From: a virus
Length of the DNA: 32,235 nt
Reading direction: 5' to 3' (one strand)
IMG/VR virus record: IMGVR_UViG_3300030098_004666
Location: 1 to 32,235 of that record
Below the pieces are notes generated by a model. It saw only the letters and a list, made by a program, of their open reading frames with translations. It did not search any database and was not told the origin of the DNA. The stretch's first letter is position 1, and each line of letters begins with the position of its first letter. The position numbers were made by a program, and so were the translations under genes. Positions 22,496 to 29,426 of the stretch are shown piece by piece.

Positions 22496-22521
22496 GCACT
22501 TTTTTAAAAAGAAGTGATCTT

Positions 22522-23742
22522 TTATTTTACTTGATCAAAACGCCTGTGCTGGGTGTTCCACTCGTATGCGTAACTGTCATCATCTTCAGTGATCAAGCCC
22601 TGCAAAAAGATTACCTTCTTGTACTCTGGTAGGCCCCACTTTGTACGGCGTGCATTGTTATTGTACTCGGTCAATACCTTAAGGTGAGACTCAATATTTG
22701 CAGCGCGAGTGTCTGGGTTTGTTACCTTTGGGTTGCCATAAATCATAGTCTCTACAGTGTATGTGCCATCATAGTTCCAGCCCAAATCCGATACAGTGCG
22801 TCGATAGTTGCGACTGTGTGTTGCGAACCCGGTAATAAACTGGTGTACTGAAGTTTCTGGCTTTTCCTTGATGGACCACTCCGTGGGGTTCCACTCGTTG
22901 TTGGGCCAGAACCTAGTATATACGTCTGCCAAGCCCTCGGCGGTCCACTCCTCTTCCTTTAGTGGTGAGAAACGAGCCTCCGTAAATGCAACCTTGTAAA
23001 TCTTGGTTCGCTCGCCTTGGTTGCGGAACTGATACTGGTATCTCGCATCCATCCAACTAGCGTGCCAGTTGAGTCGAAACTCCTCCTTTTCCTCGTCTGT
23101 TGAGAGCTTGTCATATTCAGTTCGTAGCTTAAGCTGTTCTTTTAGGGCCAACTCAGAGGCGTCGGCATCGGGATCCATCTCCATGACGATATTCCAGTAA
23201 GCTACCGACTGCTTTGCGGCATCGCTCATTGAGTCAAGGTCACGGTCGTCCTTGGACTCCTTGTTGCCATAACTTGCGATCTCCAAAATGATGGCACGTT
23301 GAGCCAACTTTGACTTAGCTGATAGGTCAACGAAAAAGGCCGGACCAACAGAGTTTGTAGAGCGACGCTTGGCATCGGTACGAGTGTGGCCGATCCCTGG
23401 GATGGTCTCCTCTCCTGTCCAGAACTCAATGGGTGGGCGCTTAAGAGTCTCACCGTCATCAAAGCGGTCCTTGTATCGATTAGCCTTAATTGCGTTAAGA
23501 CCTCCAGCCCGGGTCTGTGCTTCCTTAAGTAGTGGACTATCCTTTGGAGCCCACGAGGTGTGAGCAGCATAGTCAAAATTAGGAACATGGACAACTTCTA
23601 GGCCCTGGCGGTTTAGGTAATCAGCGGCCTTAATATACTCGTCCGCTGATGCTGACGCGCTTTCCATGCAACGTTGAATAATGTTGTCGCTCACTGTTGC
23701 GAGACCCCATTGGGTCATTTTTGCTTCAATGTTATTGTTCAT
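22522..23742 (-). CDS. Unknown protein, weakly ParB-like segment
   Basis: The 406-aa product begins MNNNIEAKMTQWGL at ATG 23742, with GGAG six bases upstream and an 11-base overlap with recA; a longer frame to 23805 is unlikely. Around 108-122 the sequence IPGIGHTRTDAKRR recalls the GxHR motif of ParB/sulfiredoxin-like domains, preceded by a strand (PPIEFWTGEE) and followed by AFFVDLS. The C-terminal 200 residues are rich in Trp, Tyr, Asn and Glu. The ParB resemblance is weak and other folds are possible. It follows recA directly, so a DNA-related role is likely. Confidence 0.7.
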   Translation of the reverse strand: MNNNIEAKMTQWGLATVSDNIIQRCMESASASADEYIKAADYLNRQGLEVVHVPNFDYAAHTSWAPKDSPLLKEAQTRAGGLNAIKANRYKDRFDDGETLKRPPIEFWTGEETIPGIGHTRTDAKRRSTNSVGPAFFVDLSAKSKLAQRAIILEIASYGNKESKDDRDLDSMSDAAKQSVAYWNIVMEMDPDADASELALKEQLKLRTEYDKLSTDEEKEEFRLNWHASWMDARYQYQFRNQGERTKIYKVAFTEARFSPLKEEEWTAEGLADVYTRFWPNNEWNPTEWSIKEKPETSVHQFITGFATHSRNYRRTVSDLGWNYDGTYTVETMIYGNPKVTNPDTRAANIESHLKVLTEYNNNARRTKWGLPEYKKVIFLQGLITEDDDSYAYEWNTQHRRFDQVK

Positions 23743-24853
23743 CCTTTTCTCCATAAAAATCTTCGGCTGAACCTTCTCGGTTGTTGAATTTTTGGACAAC
23801 TTCAATGTCCATGATTTCTTCGACTCGGGCGAGGAACTTCTCGTTCTCTAGCTTAGAAATCCACTTTGATGCTTGGAATCGCTCTTCTGTGCCATCGGCA
23901 TATACGAGAGTAAACCATGCGCCAGCTTGCTTGATGTGGTCCGAGCCCTTAATAGCCTCAAACCATGATTCTCGGTCCTGCACTCCAACTGCATGTGTGC
24001 CCCATAGAATCTTAAAGTTGCACTGTCGGCCCTGGGTTCCAAAGCGCGACTTCTCCAACTTTACCTTTACCTCAGAGCCGATGCGGAAGCCCTTCTCATC
24101 GGTAATGTAGCTAGCCTTCGCCTTGCGGCCTGTAAGCCAGATTCGCAGCGAATAGGCATAGATCATTGCCTTGCCGCCCGGAGTCATATAGGGCGTTACA
24201 AGTGCCTCTGACGGGGAGCGGGTGATATTTGACTTAAGCTGATTCAGTACCAGAAAGGTGCTCTGCGAATTGGCGATTGGGACCGTAAGTTTACTCATTC
24301 CCTTTGCAAGGATACGAGCCTTCACGGCCATAGATGACTGTGGGTTGAAGTCACCTTCTACATCTGATATAGAGGGCGTAAGAGCCAGCGAGTCCCAGAT
24401 AAACAGCATCCGATTCTCATTGTTTGAGAGAAGATCTTCGATGGTCTCCAACACAAACTCAACTGACGTCGCCTGTACATATAGTAGTGTGTCCACATCA
24501 CAGCCAGCGCGTTCAAGAAATGCCGGGTCAATAGCAGACTCAGAATCGAAGTAAATGACGTCGATACCCATCTGCTGTGCATTTGCTGCAACTTGGGCCG
24601 CAAGAAACGACTTACCAGACGCTTCCAGGCCCGCAATCTCTGTGACCTTGCCCACTGGAATGCCTGCTCGGGAACCCTTGCAGATAATCGAATCTAACCA
24701 CCGAGAGCCGGTAGGAATCCAATCCTTTACCGCTGTGGGGTTCTCGCCAGACAGGTCGTGGGCAACTTCCATACCAGCTTTCTTGTTAATGATGGCGCGC
24801 ATGTCAGCAATAGACATCTTACCCGCACCAGCAGACTTTTTCCTTCTTGCCAT
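23732..24853 (-). CDS. recA: RecA/UvsX-type recombinase
   Basis: The 373-aa protein starts at ATG 24853 with AGGAG six bases upstream. Walker A is GLEASGKS at 76-83, followed by the catalytic glutamate strand YFDSESAID and Walker B MLFIWDSLAL. The L2 region and the TPGGKAMIYAYSLRIWL segment are typical of RecA/UvsX. It forms filaments on single-stranded DNA for strand exchange and recombination-dependent replication, with the SSB encoded just upstream. The C-terminal tail is acidic. Whether it is closer to RecA or T4 UvsX cannot be settled by eye. Confidence 0.93.
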   Translation of the reverse strand: MARRKKSAGAGKMSIADMRAIINKKAGMEVAHDLSGENPTAVKDWIPTGSRWLDSIICKGSRAGIPVGKVTEIAGLEASGKSFLAAQVAANAQQMGIDVIYFDSESAIDPAFLERAGCDVDTLLYVQATSVEFVLETIEDLLSNNENRMLFIWDSLALTPSISDVEGDFNPQSSMAVKARILAKGMSKLTVPIANSQSTFLVLNQLKSNITRSPSEALVTPYMTPGGKAMIYAYSLRIWLTGRKAKASYITDEKGFRIGSEVKVKLEKSRFGTQGRQCNFKILWGTHAVGVQDRESWFEAIKGSDHIKQAGAWFTLVYADGTEERFQASKWISKLENEKFLARVEEIMDIEVVQKFNNREGSAEDFYGEKDEQ

Positions 24854-24896
24854 CAATATCTCCTAAAACTGGCAAAGTTCATACTATGTAAAGAGT

Positions 24897-24921
24897 GAGG
24901 CACCTGATAACCCTATGCCTC
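24897..24921 (-). promoter_or_regulatory. Hairpin in the 83-base SSB-recA gap
   Basis: GAGGCA and TGCCTC (minus-strand order) form a six-base stem with a 13-base loop, followed by ACTCTTT. The stem is too weak and the U-run too short for a clear terminator, so an attenuator or RNA-processing site is as likely. No promoter is visible in this gap. Confidence 0.35.
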
Positions 24922-24936
24922 CCTGTGGGCGCGCCG

Positions 24937-25683
24937 TTATGCTAGAAGCTGGTCAAAAGCTTCATCTACAGTGCTAGTTTCCTTCTCGGAGGTTCCGTAG
25001 CGATGGGACTCACTAGAGCGCGACTCGGCATCTTCGTCATCCGAAAGAAATGCGTCTAGGAGCGTCTCGACTTCTGCCGGAGTCTTCTTGTCAAAGAGCG
25101 ACTGAAACTCTGGGATATTATCGATCAGCTCAGCTACTTGCTCAGGAGAGTCAACTAGCGCACTGGTACGACGGCGAGGTTGGATCTTGGTCTGCGGGTA
25201 TGCGGCACCTGCAGGCTTTCCGTAATTAAGTGTGAGGTCTGTACCTTCCTCAAGATCGGTGATATCACCGTAGTCGGGGTTCAGTACAAGGTTGAGTAGG
25301 GTCTCATAAGCAGTCTTACCGTAGCCCCAAATTCGAACGCCCTCACGCTCTTCGCCGCGGACAACGACCGGGGAAAAGAAGCGCTGGCGTGCGGTGAGCG
25401 ACTTGGCCATCTTGATTGACTCCTCGGTTCCCTCATCATAAAGGGATCGAACGAAGCTGCATACAGCACAGTCGTCTCCAAAGTTCTTCTTGGGACATAA
25501 GAAACCACTGTTGTTTCCTACGTTATAGTGGAAATAGAAATCCTTGAAAGGATCTCCATCTTCCGGTGAAACAATTCGAATGTCCTGATCGCCGTCCTGC
25601 GGACGCCAAAAGACGTTTCGGTTGCCTCCACCATTCTTGAGTGCGCTTAGCTTGGCGCGCATTGCCTTCATGTCAATTGCCAT
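24937..25683 (-). CDS. Single-stranded DNA-binding protein, T4 gp32 type
   Basis: The 248-aa protein has the gp32 layout: a basic N-terminal lobe, a core with the metal-binding set H52, C63, C72, C75 (CPKKNFGDDCAVC), and an acidic C-terminal tail (DAFLSDDEDAE and after). The spacing matches the gp32 zinc site (H-11-C-9-C-3-C, against 13, 10 and 3 in T4). It coats single-stranded DNA and recruits RecA and the polymerase via the tail. AAGGAG is eight bases before the ATG and the promoter leaves a leader of about 58 bases, long enough for autoregulation as in T4, but that is inference. Confidence 0.88.
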   Translation of the reverse strand: MAIDMKAMRAKLSALKNGGGNRNVFWRPQDGDQDIRIVSPEDGDPFKDFYFHYNVGNNSGFLCPKKNFGDDCAVCSFVRSLYDEGTEESIKMAKSLTARQRFFSPVVVRGEEREGVRIWGYGKTAYETLLNLVLNPDYGDITDLEEGTDLTLNYGKPAGAAYPQTKIQPRRRTSALVDSPEQVAELIDNIPEFQSLFDKKTPAEVETLLDAFLSDDEDAESRSSESHRYGTSEKETSTVDEAFDQLLA

Positions 25684-25747
25684 TACATTTTCTCCTTTTG
25701 CACTTGGCTATAGTAGGCCCGGCAAATGTCCCGAACCTCTGTTTATC

Positions 25748-25776
25748 AATATAACACCCTTCTTCACAGAAGTCAA
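25748..25776 (-). promoter_or_regulatory. Promoter of the SSB-recA operon
   Basis: TTGACT (25776-25771), a 17-base spacer and extended TGTTATATT with -10 at 25753-25748. The -35 overlaps the stop codon of the preceding small gene. Confidence 0.85.
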
Positions 25777-26057
25777 GCATTATTTTGAAAAAAGTTTAAT
25801 TCTTCTACTTCCTCTTCACATACATCATCCACGGTTGTGTTCCAATTAAATACCCGGAAGTTGTTGGCCTCCAGATCCCATACTGTTTCCTTGCCCTCAG
25901 CGAGCATCTTGGCCTTTGCTTCGGCGCGGGCCTCCGTAACCTCTCCGCCCTTCACACGAGCCGCCAGAAACGAATCTGGCAGGTCTGTGAGCCTTGCAAA
26001 ATGCATGGTTCGGGCTGAGCCATCTGCCTTGGTAAAAGTTCCAGTATATACAATCAT
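25773..26057 (-). CDS. Hypothetical small protein
   Basis: The 94-aa protein starts at ATG 26057, overlapping the upstream stop (ATGA), with AGGAG five bases before it. It begins MIVYTGTFTKADGSARTMHF, a beta hairpin typical of a small barrel, has a helical middle rich in Ala and Glu, and a Trp-rich segment (WDLEANNFRVFNWNTT) before an acidic tail. No family is known to me. It sits between the tubulin-like gene and SSB; the -35 of the SSB promoter overlaps its end. Confidence 0.75.
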   Translation of the reverse strand: MIVYTGTFTKADGSARTMHFARLTDLPDSFLAARVKGGEVTEARAEAKAKMLAEGKETVWDLEANNFRVFNWNTTVDDVCEEEVEELNFFQNNA

Positions 26058-26899
26058 TTGATCTCCTGAATTATGTTAGTGTACGCTTTACAGTATACAA
26101 AGTTTTTATCGTATTTTGTAGAGTAAACGCCATATGAAATGTCGATTTCTCTTTCTTTTGTTTTTTCTAAAAAGTCGTTGATTTTTTTATTTAGTGTTCC
26201 ATCGGTCTCAAGCTGTTGCTGATTGATAGCTATATAATATCTCATCATGCGGGGAGTGTCAAGAGGAAAAAACAACTTTTCTTCATTTTTCTCATCGAAC
26301 TCCCAAAAGCCCAACGTTGAGATCTTGTAAATATCTGGAATTGGTGCGATATCGGAAATCACAGGCTTTTGATGGTCGAAAACGTTCATCATATGAATGG
26401 TGTTTGATACCATGCTGTTGATGGCATCATGATATCCAATCATGGGCACCTCACCAAGCACCTCTTCAACCTGCTTGTTGTTGATAATACAGATTTCATT
26501 GAATAGGCCTGATCTTGCATATTCTTGCAGAACACCGGTAGTGGCGCGATCAATGGCAGACGTATGAGCACCGATCTGACGCTCATTCCCTCTCACCAAA
26601 ATAACGTTGATCATACGATCCTTGATCTGTTCCAGCAGAGCCAAACTGACGCCTGAAATACGGCCAGAAGATGGCAAGATTACCGAAACCTCTGGTCCTG
26701 CTGAGCGGAGGAAGCTCTTAAACGAAGGGCAGTTAGCCTCGTAGTCTTCCGGGGAGTTTTGCTCGTCAAGCCTGTAAAAACCGTTCTTTTTGAGACCTGT
26801 AACATCAGTATCAATGAAGTATCCCGTATACTGTGGATAATTCATAAGCTGAGCTAAAATGTTTACGCCAGCTGAGCCCAAACCAATTACTTTATCCAT
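26054..26899 (-). CDS. Divergent tubulin/FtsZ-like protein
   Basis: The 281-aa protein has the order of tubulin-superfamily loops. T1 is GLGSAGVN (6-13), like the FtsZ G-x-G-G-x-G-x-N loop. T2 is FIDTDVTGL (28-36), like NTDxxxL. The tubulin signature GGGTGTG is replaced by SSGRISGV (77-84) within a strand-loop-helix (VSVILP...LALLEQI). A region resembling FtsZ helices H6-H7 follows, at about 120-172 (VLQEYARSGLFNE..IINNKQVEEVLG, then INSMVSNTIHMM), and SDIAPIPD resembles a T7 region. The change in T4 makes GTP binding uncertain. Phages are known to make tubulins (PhuZ, TubZ) that centre or move DNA. It overlaps the polymerase stop by eight bases. This is a fold call by eye. Confidence 0.6.
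   Translation of the reverse strand: MDKVIGLGSAGVNILAQLMNYPQYTGYFIDTDVTGLKKNGFYRLDEQNSPEDYEANCPSFKSFLRSAGPEVSVILPSSGRISGVSLALLEQIKDRMINVILVRGNERQIGAHTSAIDRATTGVLQEYARSGLFNEICIINNKQVEEVLGEVPMIGYHDAINSMVSNTIHMMNVFDHQKPVISDIAPIPDIYKISTLGFWEFDEKNEEKLFFPLDTPRMMRYYIAINQQQLETDGTLNKKINDFLEKTKEREIDISYGVYSTKYDKNFVYCKAYTNIIQEIK
26234..26262 (-). promoter_or_regulatory. Possible promoter inside the tubulin-like gene
   Basis: TTGACA (26262-26257), exactly 17 bases, then TATTAT (26239-26234), inside coding sequence about 180 bases before the next gene. Perfect spacing and hexamers argue for function, but its position in a reading frame means chance is possible. Confidence 0.45.
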
Positions 26900-28091
26900 T
26901 TACTCTCAACTCCCTAAGCTTACCAAAATTCTTGCCTGCACTAATGTTTACCATAAATTTGCCGAGCCTTGTAGAAGAAAATTCATTCACAAGCGACATT
27001 AGCTCCTGACGGTCCTCATCTGCGAAATCAAGCACCACGCTATCATGAATCACGAACGCAATTGTAGAGCGCTTATTAGCCAATAGCGAGCGGATCTTGC
27101 ATGCCTGTTCTAATACCATGTCTGCGCATGTGCTCTGAATAATATAATTGAGTGCGTGAAAGCGGTCTGCGGGAATCTGACGATTATACACGGTTTTGAC
27201 GTTGTTGCCATCCCAATATTGACCCAAAACGCTGTCGCGGTCATAGAACCGATTCATCAAGTGATCTTCAGACTCTGGGTTATACAACCACGCAAATGCG
27301 CGCTTTTTGGCCTCCTCTCTGGTTCCATTGCCGCGAAAAACATTATCAATGTTCCAATTATGGATATCTTGTTCTGGCTGTTCTTTTCCAATCAGTGATA
27401 ACAAGACTCTCAATTCTGCGGCATTAAAATCTAGCTCCACAAACCAGTCATTGTTTGGCTCTAGAATGGTACGGTGCTCTTTTTTCAAAGTGAGTATCGG
27501 AAAGCTGGTTGGACTAGTGGTTAAACGACCAGTTTTTGTACCATCTACAATGTACTTGCAATATGGGGCCGTTTTATTAATCTTTTTTAGTAGGTTTCGG
27601 CACTGCTTGTTAGCACGAAACTGCTTGATGTTGTTAGGATTTATATTTAGCTTCTGAGCGGAGATTTGGCTGACTAGTCTTGTCGTTGCTAGGGTCTGCT
27701 CATAGTTTTCAGGACGAGGGTACTCAGCGAAAACATGTTCCGTAATTTTGTTCTTGATCTCGCAAAACTCCATAAGATACCTTTCGGGCACCAAATCGAA
27801 GTAGCAGTTTTCATCCAGCGAAACACCGGAAGACACAAAGGCCTTTAAATAAGCTCGCATGCGTGAAGAGACCCTATCCCATTCTTCCTTATGCTCTTCT
27901 GGGCATACGTCCCCTAACTCGCTTCCGACACAATACAGGCTAGCGTACTCAACCTGCTCGTCGTCAATTGACGGAGAATACGACCAAGTTCGTGTTAAAT
28001 TTTGTGGAAAGTCTTCATACACAAGTTTGCTATCGACATAAATGCCGACACACTCTTGCTTATTATCGAGGGCTTGAAAAAGCACGCACAC
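26892..28091 (-). CDS. Family A DNA polymerase core without exonuclease domains
   Basis: The 399-aa protein contains only the palm-finger region of Pol I. TGRLTTSPTSFP is at 187-198, motif A is ELDFNAAELRVL (219-230) with D221, motif B is EEAKKRAFAWLYNP (259-272) and QSTCADMV is at 319-326. Motif C is H349-D350-S351, where Pol I has H-D-E. Neither the 5' nor the 3' exonuclease domain is present. Two GTG starts (28091 and 28085) are possible; 28085 has AGG five bases upstream. It may fill gaps or perform translesion synthesis while DnaE is the replicase. It overlaps the tubulin-like gene. Confidence 0.85.
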   Translation of the reverse strand: MCVLFQALDNKQECVGIYVDSKLVYEDFPQNLTRTWSYSPSIDDEQVEYASLYCVGSELGDVCPEEHKEEWDRVSSRMRAYLKAFVSSGVSLDENCYFDLVPERYLMEFCEIKNKITEHVFAEYPRPENYEQTLATTRLVSQISAQKLNINPNNIKQFRANKQCRNLLKKINKTAPYCKYIVDGTKTGRLTTSPTSFPILTLKKEHRTILEPNNDWFVELDFNAAELRVLLSLIGKEQPEQDIHNWNIDNVFRGNGTREEAKKRAFAWLYNPESEDHLMNRFYDRDSVLGQYWDGNNVKTVYNRQIPADRFHALNYIIQSTCADMVLEQACKIRSLLANKRSTIAFVIHDSVVLDFADEDRQELMSLVNEFSSTRLGKFMVNISAGKNFGKLRELRVNG

Positions 28092-28106
28092 CTACCTTTG
28101 ATTTAG

Positions 28107-28135
28107 AGAATAACCGGAAGCAACAAAGTTGTCAA
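28107..28135 (-). promoter_or_regulatory. Promoter of the family A polymerase operon
   Basis: TTGACA (28135-28130), 17 bases, then TATTCT (28112-28107), in the 51-base gap after the virion gene. The expected start is about 10-15 bases before the first GTG. The -10 is less good than the others. Confidence 0.65.
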
Positions 28136-28142
28136 GCTTTTT

Positions 28143-29426
28143 TTAATATTTTGTCTCGTGAGAGGCTGTCATGGATGGCTGGCCATTTCTTTGTTTTCTT
28201 TTTTCAAAGTTTTTCTGTATGTGGTTTACCGACCCTGGCATATGTGACACATCTCTAAACTGTTGATCTACCAAAACCAAAGCATGCTCTTTCGTACGCA
28301 CCTTACTGATACGATTGGCACGATCTGCTAATTGCTTCATTCTTTCTGGTGTGTACTTTCCGCCCTCTTCCGCATTTCGAATTTTCATGTATTTTTCCAA
28401 AAACCACTTTTCTCCATATTCTACATTAATCGAAACAAGATCTTTAGGTTCTCTAAAAATATTTTTTGGAGTGTACTTTCCATCTTTCCTCATCCTCGGG
28501 ACAGACACAGAACGGTTGAAAGACACATAAGAATTGTAATATGTTGTATATAAAGACTTAAAAACATTATAATCTTTGATACATGTCAACTGATAGCAAG
28601 TTCTAAACACATCTATATGATCGTTGAATCCAAACTGTTTCATATATCTGATCATGGCAGGCGAGTTCAAATCTGCGACCAATCTATATGGCACGTTCTT
28701 GTCAATGCTGAATCCGAACTGCATTGCCATGTTTTCATAAAATGGATAATTCTGATTGTTGTAAACTCGGGCGACCTTCTTTTCATCCTTGGAGGCATTA
28801 AATTCAGCTAAATCAATGACCAGCCCTGTTGTATGCGGTGAAGCATATTTGCTTCGCATATAGGCGCTGAATGTGAATGGTGCCACTGATGCGATATCTT
28901 CGATAAAACTGTCAAGATACGGAACAAATGAGTCAAAGTCTCTGATATAAATCTCTTTTTGCTTGTCTTTCTTTAACTTCTCTACAAATAATTCGTACAG
29001 CGCCCGGCGATACTCGCCATAGCTGGCGACCGCGGATTCGAAGCCCTTCAGCGGGGCTGGGCGGGACATAAAACCTTCGTCTAAACTAATTTGCTTTTTT
29101 TCAGTAGCGACGAAGAACGCGTTTTGGAAGTCTTCAAAGGCTTTGGCTACGAAATTCATAACTTTAACAACCTTGTCTGCGCGCAAAGATGTGGCCATTA
29201 CCAAAAACTCTTCTTTTGGCATAATTGGGGCCATTTCATGGTTTACACGACCATAAAAAATTCTCTCTCCATAATCAAAATTACGAACACTTTTTTTGAT
29301 GTCGCGGAGTCCGCCAGTTGTAAAAGTGGCAGAATAAAGTGTGCGATAATAAAATAAGGCCAGAGTGGACAGCTTGTTTTTGCCCTTATACTCTCTAGTT
29401 GTTGGGTCTATTCCACGAACTTCCAT
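28143..29426 (-). CDS. Hypothetical large protein, probably virion-associated
   Basis: The 427-aa protein starts with ATG 29426, which shares a base with the stop of the gene before. It is rich in Tyr, Phe, Lys and Asn, has no signal peptide, and contains repeated charged helical stretches (RADKVVKVMNFVAKAFEDF) followed by an aromatic-rich middle (LTCIKDYNVFKSLYTTYYN). The C-terminus is basic. No enzymatic motif was seen. As the partner of the giant structural-type gene upstream it is likely to be in the virion or its assembly, by context only. Confidence 0.7.
   Translation of the reverse strand: MEVRGIDPTTREYKGKNKLSTLALFYYRTLYSATFTTGGLRDIKKSVRNFDYGERIFYGRVNHEMAPIMPKEEFLVMATSLRADKVVKVMNFVAKAFEDFQNAFFVATEKKQISLDEGFMSRPAPLKGFESAVASYGEYRRALYELFVEKLKKDKQKEIYIRDFDSFVPYLDSFIEDIASVAPFTFSAYMRSKYASPHTTGLVIDLAEFNASKDEKKVARVYNNQNYPFYENMAMQFGFSIDKNVPYRLVADLNSPAMIRYMKQFGFNDHIDVFRTCYQLTCIKDYNVFKSLYTTYYNSYVSFNRSVSVPRMRKDGKYTPKNIFREPKDLVSINVEYGEKWFLEKYMKIRNAEEGGKYTPERMKQLADRANRISKVRTKEHALVLVDQQFRDVSHMPGSVNHIQKNFEKRKQRNGQPSMTASHETKY

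Noticed and set aside
22495-22521. AT-rich inverted repeat after the unknown gene as a terminator
   Set aside because: The arms are mostly A and T, there is no GC stem, and it runs into the promoter of the lipoprotein operon.
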